A stretch of DNA of 64,000 nt from Imbricaverruca yamaguchii (GCA_034440575.1 JAOTOL010001524.1:819501-883500), one strand, 5' to 3'. Shown: positions 49,226 to 61,289, counted from the first letter of the stretch. The notes: a model not told the origin generated them from the sequence alone. Numbers and translations are program-made.

Positions 49226-50728
49226 CGGCTCTGGGACCGGTTCGGATCTGCTGTGACAAGAGGTCATCGCACCTGTCAGTGCCCGCCCGACAGTGCTCTG
49301 AGGCCGGCCTTTCCATGAGGTGTCAGGAGGTAGCTTCGCATTTGGAAGGGACGACAGCAGCGGCAACATAGTCAGAGCAGCGTGATAATCTGGTTATCAC
49401 CCGCGCTCATACTCATTCGGTTTCGAACCACTTGTGTTCGATTAGCGGAAGATATTAGACAATTGAAGAAAAACACAGAATGAAGGTTACCCTTAAATGT
49501 TGTACATTCACCCGTAGTGCTAAAAGAAACGGAGCGAAACTGGCGACTGACGTTAAACTGTAGGACCCTATTTTTCATCAAAAACATCTCTTCTCAGCAC
49601 GGTCCGCTGGAGTGAAGTCTTGCATGCAAGGAGAGGTTTCTGAGCAGGCCAGTCTCGTGCTTACGGCCACACCCGGCATGCTCCACCGCGCGGGCAGCAT
49701 GGACATAGCATGCCGCGTGGCTGACGGTCCACACGGACCGGCCCGGGTCCCGGCGTGGTCCCACCTGGTCCGCAGTGCAGCACGCCCGGCTCCGTCGGAC
49801 CAGCAGCAGGCTAGTCAGGTCCGGCGGACAGATCTCAGGCTGTCGCAGCGGCGTCGGCTCACCGGTGCAGCACATGCGCAGGGTCTGCAGTACTACACTC
49901 ACCTCAGCCACCAGTCAGTGTGACCTCCGCCGCCGCCCCAAGGCAGGAACGTCCTCACCTGACACGACGTCCGGCGGCAGCCCTTCCTGCATCAGCCCAT
50001 GTTCCTATAGCGCGCAGTACGGTGCCGTCGAATCCTCTGCAGTCTGCAGGCAGCGGCATGCTAACGAAGACTACAGTTCTTGCCCTTCCAACCTCCACGC
50101 AGTGGGGCCCGTTCTGCGCGTACTTTGATCTCAGCCCAGCCATAAGTACTGGTCCGCTCGACGAACGCAGCGTTACTCCCCGGTGCGGTGTCGTCAGTTC
50201 TGGGGTGGGGGTGGGGGTGATCGCCACGGCATGGATGACCCGGCGCGGGCTTGTGTGATAGCTGCCGTGATGCAGATTGACGTGTTAACTGTTACGCCCA
50301 CCTGCGTTGGCGCCCTGAGACGCCAGCCGCGACTGCCCATCTGCGCCGGCGTGGGGCGCGAGACTCCGGGGCCGATTGCCGGGCATTCGGCGGATGTGTC
50401 TAGGACGGCGTGCCGCCGCGCGCCGTCTCCGTACCTAGCTGTGCGTGTCTGAATGTGTCATCGTGCAATCATGTAATATTACCCTTCAAATACAACTGTT
50501 AAATGGAGTGTGCCTTTGTAGTCGGCCGCGGCAGCTGCGAAGGGCGCCGCACGCCTGACACCACGTCACTCGCGTACCGCGTCTGACGGGTCGGCTGTTA
50601 CCGCAATATCGTCGAAGCGAAGGAGACAAGTCATTCAATGTACATCCACGTACACCCTTTTGATTGGCGGTTTGTGGGTGTATGACGCACCACGCGGCCG
50701 AGGCCGCGCGGCGTTGCCTGCCTCTCAC
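49226..50728. other. no gene seen
   Basis: Downstream flank of dve. There is no AATAAA close enough to place the mRNA end with confidence, and no recognised coding sequence. Confidence 0.5.
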
Positions 50729-50818
50729 CCTGGCAGAAATGGCGAGTACCGTGCGGAATCGAACCCCGCACCAAGTCGAGTCGCTCAGACGCTCAGCTTG
50801 ACCACTGAGCTACCGACG
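50729..50818 (-). pseudogene. tRNA-like sequence (tRNA pseudogene or SINE head)
   Basis: On the minus strand, gtcggtagctcagtggtcaa followed by gctgagc forms a D-arm with an A-box. Further on, ggtgcggggttcgattccgc followed by ac supplies a B-box and a T-arm with six pairs. The anticodon arm pairs poorly and the acceptor strands do not match, so it is not a functional tRNA. It looks tRNA-derived. Confidence 0.45.
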
Positions 50819-51212
50819 TCGTGAACACGTTCCTTTCGCAAGCGATACATGGAATATGTTGGGAGCATTGACGTCACTCGGTCGGATCTCGGTCACATCA
50901 ACGTCAAACAACATTCTGACAGTTGTTGGGTGGCAGCTCAACAGTCTGAATCTGCTACAGGCAGTTTCTTCAGTACTGCCGTGCAAACCAGTCGCCGGCT
51001 AAGTACGGTGCAACCTTCACGGTAGCATGACGAATCTAACAGTCGATAGAGCTTACATGCCGAGTCGTTGTACTGGGACAGTGGCATCTCCATCCAAGCC
51101 TCACGGATTCCTAGTATTAAGGCTTGATATGAAAGCTTCCTTCGCAAATATTTGCTCATCCCCGTACCGTCTGTGACACAGCACCGCATTAGAGTAGAAT
51201 GCTAATTGTATG
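50819..51212. other. no gene seen
   Basis: Nothing recognised on either strand. Confidence 0.5.
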
Positions 51213-51660
51213 GCTACGTCAGGGCTTCCCCGCGGCGGCTGTGGCCGGCCCACCTGGCTGGCTGGGAGCGTTACGTTATACTTACGTCAGGACTTCCCCG
51301 CGGCGGCTGCGGCCGGCCCATCTGGCTGGCTGGGAGCGTTACGTTATACTTACGTCAGGACTTCCCCGCGGCGGCTGCGGCCGGCCCATCTGGCTGGCTG
51401 GGAGCGTTACGTTATACTTACGTCAGGACTTCCCCGCGGCGGCTGCGGCCGGCCCACCTGGCTGGCCGGGCGCGTTACGTTATACTTACGTCAGGACTTC
51501 CCCGCGGCGGCTGTGGCCGGCCAATGGCCACCTGGCTGGCTGGGAGCGTTACGTTTCTCGTAGGGGCTGCTGGCTGCGGGAGCGTTACGTTATACTTACG
51601 TCAGGACTTCCCCGCGGTGGCTGCGGCCGGCCCACCTGGCTGGCCGGGCGCGTTACGTCA
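51213..51660. repeat. 68-bp minisatellite, about 6.5 copies
   Basis: The unit is acttacgtcaggacttcccc, gcggcggctgcggccggccc, atctggctggctgggagcgt and tacgttat. Copy 5 has a small insertion (aatggcc) and is followed by a partial unit. All three plus-strand frames stay open across it (117-170 codons) because 68 is not a multiple of three and the unit lacks stops, so this is not a gene. Confidence 0.9.
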
Positions 51661-52195
51661 AGGTTACATGCTGCATTGTCTTCTTTTCGTGATGTGATCT
51701 GGATAGCTTAACCATAAGCACGTGTCTCTACCGTTACAGATACATATGTGACAATAGACACAATCTCGCCATGGCTTATACCCACTGAGCGTCGTTCGAG
51801 TACGCTGCATGCTTCTTTCATGCAAAAGACAAGAGATGCATACAATTACAACTGTTATTTATGGCCATTATGGATGATGTCGATACAAGAGTGCAATTTT
51901 CACAAAACTATAATGGGAGCACATTATATGTTTCGCCATAACGTAGGACTTATCGAGGCAGTGTGAGGAACAAAATGCAAAACGATAACTAATGAAGTCA
52001 GCGGCGAGGGATGCAGCCCACAGTCGTCTCAGACATTTCGATGCACAGAGACTTGTGGGTGTAAAATTTTGCTTGCACTGTCAAAACAGTGTAAGGGAAC
52101 TGACTGAATTCAAATTTAAAGATTTTTTAAAATAAAAAAGCATCCATAAAGATTATCGCATGCATACTTCTGCGTTGCATCACAGCTTAGCTTCG
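51661..52195. other. no gene seen, AT-rich
   Basis: Nothing recognised on either strand. Confidence 0.5.
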
Positions 52196-52248
52196 TTGGT
52201 TGGTTGGTTATTGGAGTTTAGGGGCGCATCGAATACATCGGTCATGCA
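52196..52248. repeat. short dispersed motif, copy 2
   Basis: ttggttggttggttattgga then gtttaggggcgcatcgaatac matches 39826-39880. The four-base ttgg run at its start resembles a SINE tail. Confidence 0.6.
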
Positions 52249-52653
52249 TCACAGCTTACCTTCGCTACACCCGTTGTCTATTACCGTAGTACGGATGACC
52301 TTAGCAACAAGGAGCATGTTATGAGTCTCGTGGCTTATAAATAACTAAATTTTCTTACAGGGCTTCAGTACAATCCGAAATGCGAGCAAAGATATCGTCG
52401 TTCATTTTGCTGGAATGCTTTTATCGTCCAGAACCAATGTCTTTCTTGTCTCAATTATCTTTTTGAATCAATCTCTTTCTGTCTCTTTCTCAAAACGTTT
52501 ACAGCCAGTATTGATCTTCGCCCCCATCTCCCCACCTGGCGGAACGAAGTGTCTAGGTATCATATCCTACCCCTTCCTCTCGCTATCAGCTGGCGGGATT
52601 CAATGCGCTCAACCTCCTGTGATTATTCACTAAAAAATCTTCTGGATAGTTGG

Positions 52654-52700
52654 GGTTGGTTCTCGACTCACTTTATGCACAATCACAGCTAATGGCGCTC
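52654..52700 (-). mobile_element. SINE 3' fragment
   Basis: ggttggttctcgactcactt then tatgcacaatcacagctaat is the diverged reverse complement of the tail of the SINE at 52871-53053. Only the tail remains. Confidence 0.6.
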
Positions 52701-52805
52701 ACTTGGATAGCATGGCTTTTGATGCGTTGAAAATGTTATCCGGCCTCAGGCCGCCTCTCTCCCTGCTGGTGAGGCCCGGCCACCGCTCATGAGTTGGCAT
52801 CACAT

Positions 52806-52866
52806 TCGGCTGGTAGCCCAGCTGGTAACCCCTTTGGTAACCCCGCTGGTAACCACGCTGGTAACT
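52806..52866. repeat. 15-bp repeat, five copies
   Basis: Units of the ccgctggtaacc type repeat directly before the SINE. Confidence 0.75.
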
Positions 52867-52870
52867 GCGG

Positions 52871-53053
52871 GGCGGGAATTGCCGAGTGGTTAAGGTGTTG
52901 GGCTCTGGGTACCGAAGGTCCCGGGTTCGACACTCGCGCATCCAGGGACACTTCCCAGTCCCGTGGCCCACCGGCGAAAGTGTGGGCGGCGCCATTTGCC
53001 GTGAATGTGCATAAAGTGTGTCGTGAACCACCTAATAAACAAACGACAAACGT
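52871..53053 (+). mobile_element. tRNA-derived SINE, best-preserved copy
   Basis: The head has an A-box in gccgagtggttaagg and a B-box in gggttcgacac (about 52923), spaced as in a tRNA with a long variable arm, of the Ser/Leu kind. A body follows (cccgtggcccaccggcgaaa, tgtgggcggcgcc), ending in the tail gtgaaccacctaataaacaa. The other copies here are at 8819-8970 and 52654-52700, both on the minus strand. It would be transcribed by RNA polymerase III and mobilised by a LINE partner; the tail does not match the CR1-like LINE ends in this window. Confidence 0.75.
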
Positions 53054-53929
53054 TGGTAACTGCTATTGACCACGCTTTTCGCCCTACTGCTAGGATTGCT
53101 GGCAACCGCACCGGTAGGCAGCAGCCCCATTAGCAGCCCGTCCTCGACCCTGCTCACGACCCGACAGATAAGCTACAGACATCACTGAAGACCACATTGG
53201 TAGTCCAGCTTGTAACTCAGCTGACGACTCCACCACCGACCGCACCGGTGACCCTTCTGCTGACCCCGCCGGCGACGGCCCAGTCTGGGTCGGCGCTGCC
53301 GGCAGCGTCTTACGAGGCGGCCGCTGCCGCCTTACACCCTAAACTTATCGCACAATCCCCTCGATTTTGGTAATGCGATTTTAACAAAACATAATAAGCT
53401 TTGCAAAATGAGATAGTTTGACTAAGCCGAGAGCTGGGCGCTGGAGAGCCGACGCGGCTCCAAAGCCGCAGCTGGCTGCAGCCGCCGCGAGACAATATAC
53501 ATCTCGCCGAGACAATGTCTCACGGCTGACTGGCATCATCCTGACGCGCCGCGCGCTTCGACCCGGTGATCCTTGTCAGCCCGTGTCGCCGGCACACCGC
53601 CTGCACGTGGCCGACACGTGCTCGTGGCGGCACGGGCGGCAGACGCCGAGCAGCGACTCGGTGAAGCCGCTCCGTGGTCACGTGTAGGCATACCACGACT
53701 GCGCACAACGCATGCTAGTCGGCCTGTCTGGAATGTAATGACACGCGCGCTCCATTAACTGGTCATTCCAGCAGGCCTGTCAAGGCTGTCTTGCCGGTGC
53801 CGACATATCTTGTCAATCGAACACGCCCGAACATCTACTTCCAACGCTTGGAACCGGCCACAGACCAGAGTGACGGCAGCGCACGATCACGCGAATGCTC
53901 AGTCGCTACAGCCCGCTTCGAGTGGTGGG
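53054..53929. other. no gene seen
   Basis: CpG-rich in its second half. No frame has splice context or recognised domains. Confidence 0.5.
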
Positions 53930-54835
53930 AATTGTGCGACTTTTAGGAGACTGGAATGGTGGGAGGTGTTACACCCTGGCGGGGCTGCGGACCACCACAG
54001 TTGTACGTCAAGATGACACTGAAGTGGCGGGGAAAGTGCGACTCTCCATGAGTTATTGACCACCATAGGTGTACATGAAAATGACACTGGAGTAGTAGGG
54101 AAGGTGTGATTCTCAAGGAGCCATTGACCACCACAGTTGTACATGAAAATTACACTGGTGGTGGGGAGGGTGTGACCACTGGGAGAGGTCACAACGTTGA
54201 AAGACCATCACAGTTGCACGGGACTGGCACTGAAGGGGTGCGGGAAGGTGTGACTCTCGATAGCATAGTAGACCAGAGTTGTACGGGACTCAACTGGAGA
54301 GATTGGACAAGCGACTCTCGGGAGGAGCCACAGACCACCAGTTACACAGGACTTGCACCAGTGAGGGAAGGTACGACTTTCGAGAGGATAATAGATCGCC
54401 ACAGTAACACGGGACTGGGACTAGAGCGGCGGGGAATGTGTGGCTCTCGAGAGGAGAACAGATCTCCACAGCTCCACGAGACTGATACTGGAGCGGTGTG
54501 GGAATGTGTTGCTCTCAAGAGAACAGATCTCTACAGCTGCACGAGACTGGTACTGGAGCGGTGGGGGAAGGTGTGACTCTCGAGAGGAGAACAGATCTCC
54601 ACAGCTGCACGAGACTGGTACTGGGGCGGCGGGGAATGTGTGGCTCTCGAGAGGAAAATAGATCTCCACAGCTGCACGAGACTGGTACTGGAGCGGTGGG
54701 GGAAAGTGTGACTCTCGAGAGGAAAATAGATCTCCACAGCTGCACGAGACTGATACTGGAGCGGTGGGGGAAGGTGTGACTCTCGAGATAAAAATAGATC
54801 GCCACAGCTGCACGGGACTGGTACTGGAGCGTTTT
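53930..54835. repeat. 68-bp minisatellite, about 13 copies, graded divergence
   Basis: The unit is gactggtactggagcggtgg, gggaaggtgtgactctcgag, aggagaacagatctccacag and ctgcacga. Units at the right (54440-54830) are nearly identical; those at the left are increasingly diverged, which suggests expansion from the right-hand side. Repeated frames on both strands are by-products. Confidence 0.9.
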
Positions 54836-54869
54836 TTTAAAGTAACAACTGGCACTGAGAAGTTCATTA

Positions 54870-55650
54870 TCAACCTTTCCGGTCATATCCTCGCACCCCG
54901 TATCGGGGGGTCGATAGGGACCCCGTCTAATCTCCAAACTAAGCGTCGCACGAAAACGAAAGAGGTGTCATCGGAAAGCCATCGACGAGTAGGGTCAGAC
55001 GCCACCTCCAATTTTAATCCCAAAACGTTATGTCATTAGAGGGCTTGGGTTTTAACGACTTACATCATGTTTTTGGCTCGGAGGCATTTTGGGGGAGATT
55101 TGAAGACAAAAAAATATTTGGAATCAGAAAAGGAAAGTGAAATCAACCAGGACCATGACATTTTTGGCCACCCAAATATCAAAATTTCATATTTTTGAAA
55201 TATAGAATTTTGAGTTTTCAAGTTTTCATTAATCGTCCTTTGTCTAATGTGTAGAGCGTACCGAAAAACGTTGTTCGAAGTCAACTTGCACCAACACAAA
55301 ATGCCTATTTTAGCCAGAATCTTCTATTTCAAATGTAATGGGCAAATATGCAAAACTAATAAGTAATTTTTAAAAAACGAGAAAAAAATCCTCTGGTGCG
55401 TTTTGTTGCATCCCTAAAGATAAGCAAACGCTGAACGCTTCATTGAACTATTTTTATCCGTTAAAGCATGACGACCGGCTGAACTACTTTCGGACGTGGC
55501 CTCACTTGACCTTGACAAACTCGTTGACCCTAGATGCCCCGACTTAAAAATTTTGACACAACATGCCAAATTGAGGTGGCAATGGTATGCCAAATGTCGG
55601 CGCGCTACCGTGCGCCATTCTTTCACTATACGCGAAAAAACTTAGGGGGT
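54870..55650 (+). mobile_element. dispersed repeat, copy 2
   Basis: Colinear with 39017-39725, sharing ccggtcatatcctc, aaactaagcgtcgcacgaaa, ttgagttttcaagttttcat and cacttgaccttgacaaactc. It has no coding capacity. Its left end is degraded (tatcaacctttccgg), so the TTAA seen in copy 1 cannot be confirmed here. Confidence 0.7.
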
Positions 55651-56117
55651 GTCGTTAGCGACCCCCGCCCCCGAGACGGAGTGGGTTACCCCCAAGTTAG
55701 AATTTCTGGACTTGGCTGGCACAAAGCCAAAACTTTTGCTAACCATAAGCAAAAAAATACTTCAAGATTTCGCGTGAATGTGTGGGTGCATACAACAAAC
55801 ACGCCTATCGGTCACATGGTGAGTTGCGTGAATCACCTCGTCACGCATGGACGTCAGGGTGCAAGAGGCAGACTTGTTGGTGTTTTGGCTACCGAGCCCA
55901 TGTGGACCAACAGAGGGACTGCAATTGCATACCATGTGGACATGGTATGCATGGTATGTGGTACGTTGCATACCTGGTAGATAGGAAAGCGATATGTTGA
56001 ACAAAGTGAGCGTAGCGTAGAACAAAAATGGGCTACTGGGAACTTATTGCCATGTTAGCTGGGTAGGGATTTCCTCGGTAGTTGTGGGCTCGGTAGTTGT
56101 GCTCTTTTTGCCCTGTT
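55651..56117. other. no gene seen
   Basis: Nothing recognised. A short ccatgtggacatggtatgcatggtatg run at about 55930-55960 is locally repetitive. Confidence 0.5.
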
Positions 56118-56590
56118 TCTCCCAATTATCCCCGTATTCCTTTTTATAAAGGTGGTCGCTCTCTTTAGTGAAGTTGTACTTTTCTACGGTGGGCAAAATC
56201 TACAGTGGGCAGAGGGAGCGACACAAGACAGATACACCTTTTAAATAGCGGTGAATATCCTGGTTCAGATAATGGGGCCGTCGATGAGCGTATGGTGTCG
56301 AAGCGCACAATCGCCTGCTCCTCAGTAGATTTTAACCTTGTCATTCAACCTGGCAGTACTCGCATGCCATTTTGTGTCAGGCGAGTACTGCCGTAGCTAT
56401 TGTACCATTGCAGGATTGTTGTATTCATGATAGACATTTTTTCCAGAAAACGTTTTCGTATGATTTGCCGTCACGTGATTCGCAGATGTTTTCCAATCGC
56501 ATCTGCCCACCGTAGATAGAAAAGTGCAATTTCACTGAAGAGAGTGAGCGCCTTTATAAAAAGAAATATGGGGACAATTGTGAGAACATT
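56118..56590. mobile_element. MITE-like element with about 85-bp terminal inverted repeats
   Basis: The left end (56118-56203: ttctcccaattatccccgta, then ctttttataaaggtggtcgc, then gaagttgtacttttctacgg) is the imperfect reverse complement of the right end (56506-56590). Total length is about 470 bp with no transposase frame, so it is non-autonomous. The best-conserved terminal part is tctcncaattntcccc. I could not fix a target-site duplication, so the superfamily is open. Confidence 0.8.
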
Positions 56591-57246
56591 CACGACTGGT
56601 GACGTGCGAGTCGCCAGCGACAATACGCAGCGACTTATTGCGTGCCCAAGGTTCGTTTGGCCGCTGCACATGTATTATCTTACATAACGGACGCGTAGTC
56701 CAATTTCGAATGGATCAGAGGAGCAACAAGGTTCGTCTGTCAGCATCTTATGACGCTCGCACTAACACCTTAACGTAAAAACCTTCAGCTCTTATCTATA
56801 TAAAAATATATAGATATTTAACACGTACCCCGGATCATTTCAAAGTGATTCCTGTGTGTCAGGCTGCGTACGATACCAGGAAACCTAGTAGTCGGCTTGG
56901 GTGGAATTGCGATTCATACAGACTGAATTCCATATTTGAACATCTGTGACGCCGGCAGAGGTGCATGGCCACCATTTCTTTGGGTATAAACGAAAACCAC
57001 TTGTATTTCCCATCGCTCCAGATGGGAGGCGGTAAGTTCCAGCTGCCTTTGCAGTGTCAGTGTGGATATGCTTGGGGTTCAGATTTCAAAATCACCACCA
57101 AAAAGCGAGTGACAGATGGACGGGGGTAGTGTGCAGGCAACAGCATTCATCTTTAGAGCAAATAGTGTTATACTATGGACCCTGCCCTGTGGCACTTCGT
57201 TTGCTTGCCAGAACCAGACAGTAAGCGTATTAGGTTGGTCCGGTTT
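56591..57246. other. no gene seen
   Basis: Nothing recognised on either strand. Confidence 0.5.
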
Positions 57247-58022
57247 GCACACTTTTTGCCAATATCGACAGCAGCTCCCCCTCATTTTATGCATTTTGGG
57301 TCGCTGAAGACGACGGAAGCATCAAAAATGCAAATTTCTCACATCTTTTCATGGTCCCAGTCACTTGAAGATTTTCGATGGGACAAAATTTTGGACATTT
57401 CTGCATCTCATAAACGGACTGGTGGGAAAATGAGTCCGCTTGAGCATTACATCGTCGAGGCAATTCATGTTTGATCATTTGGCACCGTTTCCAAGATTCT
57501 AGCTGTCTTATTACCTCAGATTTCGCCTTCTGAAGTATGGAAGGTTCGACCAGTTCCCTGAGCTGCCAACAGATGGCAGGCCTAGCGAGCCCGACTGCCT
57601 TCCAAATGCCTTATGACGGTAGCGTCTGTACCTTCCACCAAGCGTGGTTTGGCGTCTTGATGCACTGGTACCGTCTCAACTAACTTATCGGTTATGTTTT
57701 ATGTGAATTAGAGATGCAAATACACAAAAATGGTAACAGATTCTACAGTGAGTTAATCGCACATATTGGTTGAAAAGAGGTGGTACTGCGCAGAACACGC
57801 CCTGCGAAGCCTGGCCGGAATCGCAACAAGGTAATCAACATGAAACCAGTGTCACCCCTCATATCTGTATGTATTTTGTAAAAGGTGTATTATATGTATT
57901 CCGTCCGATCATCACCATTCCGCCGCCGCCACCGGGGCACCCCGCAACAGCCCGCCGCACTGAGACTCGCTGCAGAGGCGCTCACTCACTCACTGGCCCG
58001 GAACCGGCGGCGGAAGGCCACC

Positions 58023-58716
58023 TTATTCAGGCTTATTCAGGCTATAGCCACCATGGCGGTCCCTGCCGGTGACAGCCGCCGCCGACTCCATGGTCAGCTT
58101 TACACTTCGCTCCGTCGCCTGCGTGTGGCAGGGAATGCTAGTTTGCAGAGGCTCGTCCAGCAGACGCGCCAGCTTATCGCCGCCAAGTGGGCTGGTCAGG
58201 GGTGGCTCGATATCTGCCTGGTGGTGCTGCAAATCCACCAACTCCATGAAGCTGCTGGCCCGTAGATTGATTTCCGGGCATTTTTCAGCCCGGACTGGCT
58301 GCCCATGTTGCCGGTGCTGACGCGCCTCACCGATGAGCTGGATAGCTCGGGTCCGGATCTCTCGGCGTTCGTCTCCGAACGTGTCGAGTATGACGGCCTC
58401 AGGGTGCGCCATCATGGCGTCCCCGCAGTCTCCTCTGCACTTCGGCCAGATCATCGTCGGTCATGTGGTGGCGTTCCCTCTCGAGCTGGATGTACAGGTG
58501 GCGCGGCGCTTCCACCAGGTCCGGCCGGTGTCTGACTGCCAGCACTGTTGGGATGTAAACGCCCACAACGTACAATGAAAGCGTCTGCAGTTCGGCACTT
58601 GGGCTCTGTTGAGCCATGTAGACACGCAGCAGTCTCCTTTGTGCGGTGTGCCACCGCGCCATACTGAGCTGGCCGTGAACTCGCTGCGCTTCTTCGCTTC
58701 CATCCCCTGAAGTCAC
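58023..58716 (-). pseudogene. transposon-like gene fragment, left arm
   Basis: On the minus strand the frame from 58716 reads through the spacer into the left arm (VGVYIPTVLAVRHRPDLVEA, then RERHHMTDDDLAEVQRRLRG). After a frameshift at about 58415 it continues as MMAHPEAVILDTFGDERREI, then FMELVDLQHHQADIEPPLTS, then IPCHTQATERSVKLTMESAA. This ordered pattern (HPE...L..DER..IR, then EPP, then P-HTQ-x-ER-VKL) is one I associate with uncharacterised transposon-derived proteins expanded in arthropods. The invariant Glu of the final motif may be the last residue of a DDE triad, which is speculative. It is a pseudogene because of the frameshift and lack of an intact start. Confidence 0.5.
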
Positions 58717-58752
58717 ACATTGGGCGCACTACACCAGTAGGGGCAGATCTGA

Positions 58753-59312
58753 GCTTTCATTGTACATTGTGGGCGTTCACATCCCAACAGTGCTGGCAGT
58801 CAGACATCGGCCGGACCTGGTGGAGGCGCCGCGCCACCTGTACGACCAGCTCGAGAGGCAACGCCACCACATGACCGACGATGATCTGGCCGAAGTGCAG
58901 AGGAGACTGCGGGAACGCCATGATGGCGCACCCTGAGGACGTCGTCCTCGGCATGCTCGGGGAAGAACGCCGAGAGATCCGGGCCCGAGCTATCCAGCTC
59001 ATCGGTGAGGCGCGTCAGCACCGGCAACATGGGCAGCCAGTCCGGGCTTAAAAATGTCCGGAAATCAATCTCCGGGTCAGCAACTTCATGGAGTTGGTGG
59101 ATTTGCAGCACCACCAGGCAGATATCGAGCCACCCCTGACCCGCCCACTTGGCGGCGATAAGCTGGCGCGCCTGCTGGACGAGCCTCTGCGAACTGGCAT
59201 TCCCTGCCACACGCAGGCGACGGAGCGAAGTGTAAGGCTGACCATGGAGTCGGCGGCGACTGTCACCGGCAGGGACCGCCAGGGCGGCTATAGCCTGAAT
59301 AAGCCTGAATAA
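58753..59312 (+). pseudogene. transposon-like gene fragment, right arm
   Basis: Inverted copy of the left-arm pseudogene: HIPTVLAVRHRPDLVEAPRH, then MMAHPEDVVLGMLGEERREI, then FMELVDLQHHQADIEPPLTR and IPCHTQATERSVRLTMESAA. It carries the same frameshift near the MMAHPE segment as the left arm, so the source was already broken when duplicated. It also has its own stop TAA at about 59048, where the left arm reads Glu. Confidence 0.5.
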
Positions 59313-60090
59313 GGTGGCCTTCCGCCGCCGGTTCCGGGTCAGTGAGTGAGTGAGCGCCGTTGCGGCGGCGAGTCTCAGCGCGGCGGGCTGTTGCGGGGTG
59401 CCCCGGTGGCGGCGGCGGAACGGTGATGATCGGACGGAATACATAGAATACACCTTTTACAAAATACATACAGATATGAGGGGTGACACTAGATTCATGT
59501 TGATTACCTTCTTGCAATTCCGACCAGGCTTCGCAGGGCATGTTCTGCGCAGTACCACCTCTGTTCAATCAATATGTGCGTATTTCACTGTAGAATATGT
59601 TACCATTTTTGTGTATTTGCATCTCCAATTCACATAAAACATAACCGATAAGTTAGTTGAGACGGTACCAGTGCATCAAGACGCCAACCCACGCTTGGTG
59701 GAAAGTACAAACGCGTTCGTCATAGGGCATTTGAGAGGCAGCCAGGCTCGCTAGGCCTGCCATCTGTTGGGAGACCAGGGAACCGCTCGAACCTTCCATA
59801 CTTTAGAAGACGAAATCTGAGGTAATAAGACAGCTAGAATCTTAGAAATGGTGCCAAATGATCTAGAATAAATTTCTTCGACGATGCAATGCTCAAGCAG
59901 AATCATTTTCACACCAGTCCGCATATGAGATACAGAAATGTCCAAAATGTTGTCCCGGCCAAAATCTTCGAGTGGCCGGGGCCATCAAAAGATGCGAGAA
60001 ATTTGCATTTCTGATGCTTCCATCGTGTTCAGCAGACAAAAATGCATAAAATGAGGGGGAGCTGCTATCGATTTTGGCAAAACGTGTGCA

Positions 60091-61289
60091 CGGTGAACGA
60101 TGAACCGACGATCTGCTAAAGAGTTTCCAATCAAAAGAGCCGGTTACTGGACGACGAAGGCTGCCTTTATGGATTTTCAAAAGAATGCCATGACCCACGT
60201 TGTATGAAAGACCCTTTCATGTGAAAACACACTCCCAACGTGCATTTTTCGCAAAAGCAGGATGAGTGTCAGTTTCAAGGATGATAGGAATGATCTGCCT
60301 TACAACGAATTTCTCATAAAACCGCTTTGGAAATTTGTTGAAATGTTCCTCCCATGTACTATTTCACATAGGCTTTCGCCTTTTTCTCCATTACTGATAT
60401 TGGATATAACTTTGAATTTTTTAAAAAAGTATTGTCAAAACATACCATACTTTAGAGCGGTTAAGGTGATGAAATGCATGATGAAGTGCCATGCACGATA
60501 GCTTAATTGCTCCAAATATAGTATTTTTGACAATAGTTTTGCAATTCCAAGGTAATTTTAATTGCTCTACTGTGATATATTATCATGCTCCTTGCAGTCG
60601 CACTGAAACATGTAAGGGGTATTTTCTCCATTAGGTTAAATAGCGACGAAGTCAACGATACGAGTCAGTAGTGTTGTGGATCCTGTCTACTGTCTCCGAG
60701 TTTCAAAAACACAATCTTAGTATCGCACTAGGCTTCAGGGAAACAACCTTCCCAAAGCAAGCTAAAGGTGGTTAGTAGCACATTATGGGCACATGGTTAC
60801 AGATGCCGTAATATTTCGCTGTGAATCATGCAAGGACTTCAGACATATCTCTTAGACCACGCAGAGCGGAAATTAGCCCAAACTAAGTAAGACGCTCGTG
60901 TCACTAGCCGCTCAGACATTGAGAATAAACTGTCACATCACTGCGATAGTGATACCGCGACAACTCTGAGTCTGCAACGCCAACAAGGCAACGATTCCTA
61001 ACGACTCGGCTATCTCATTTGCATCCTCGGTGGCTGAAGCATACCACGACCTTCTACCACCAAAATAGACAAAGGGCGGAGCAGAACTGGTCAGAACTTT
61101 CCTTCGCATGCGCGCCCACACTTTGGTTGGGGGAGTGAGTGGTTTGAGGCCTCTAACATACTTAGCCGGGAGCCCGCATGACCTCTTCCACATGCACAGT
61201 CCCAAGCGCAAAGGGAGGTTTTTTAAAGGCGATGAAGTCAACCATTGTGTTACGGCGGTCAAAAACTTTGAAGGTGCGCTTGCGGGCAC
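60091..61289. other. no gene seen, AT-rich
   Basis: Nothing recognised on either strand. Confidence 0.5.

Larger units (their letters stand above)
57247..60090. repeat. large inverted duplication, arms of about 1.33 kb, spacer of about 170 bp
   Basis: The left arm (57247-58582) and right arm (58753-60090) are reverse complements with modest divergence and small indels along their whole length. The inner ends meet at aatgaaagc and gctttcatt, the outer ends at gcacactttttgcc and ggcaaaacgtgtgc. The spacer (58583-58752) continues the reading frame that runs into the left arm on the minus strand, so the left arm plus spacer look like the source and the right arm the inverted copy. No terminal repeats or transposon ends were recognised at the outer borders. 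Confidence 0.9.

Noticed and set aside
51199..51711. Three overlapping plus-strand frames of 117-170 codons
   Set aside because: All three frames are open across a 68-bp stop-free repeat; by-product of the array.
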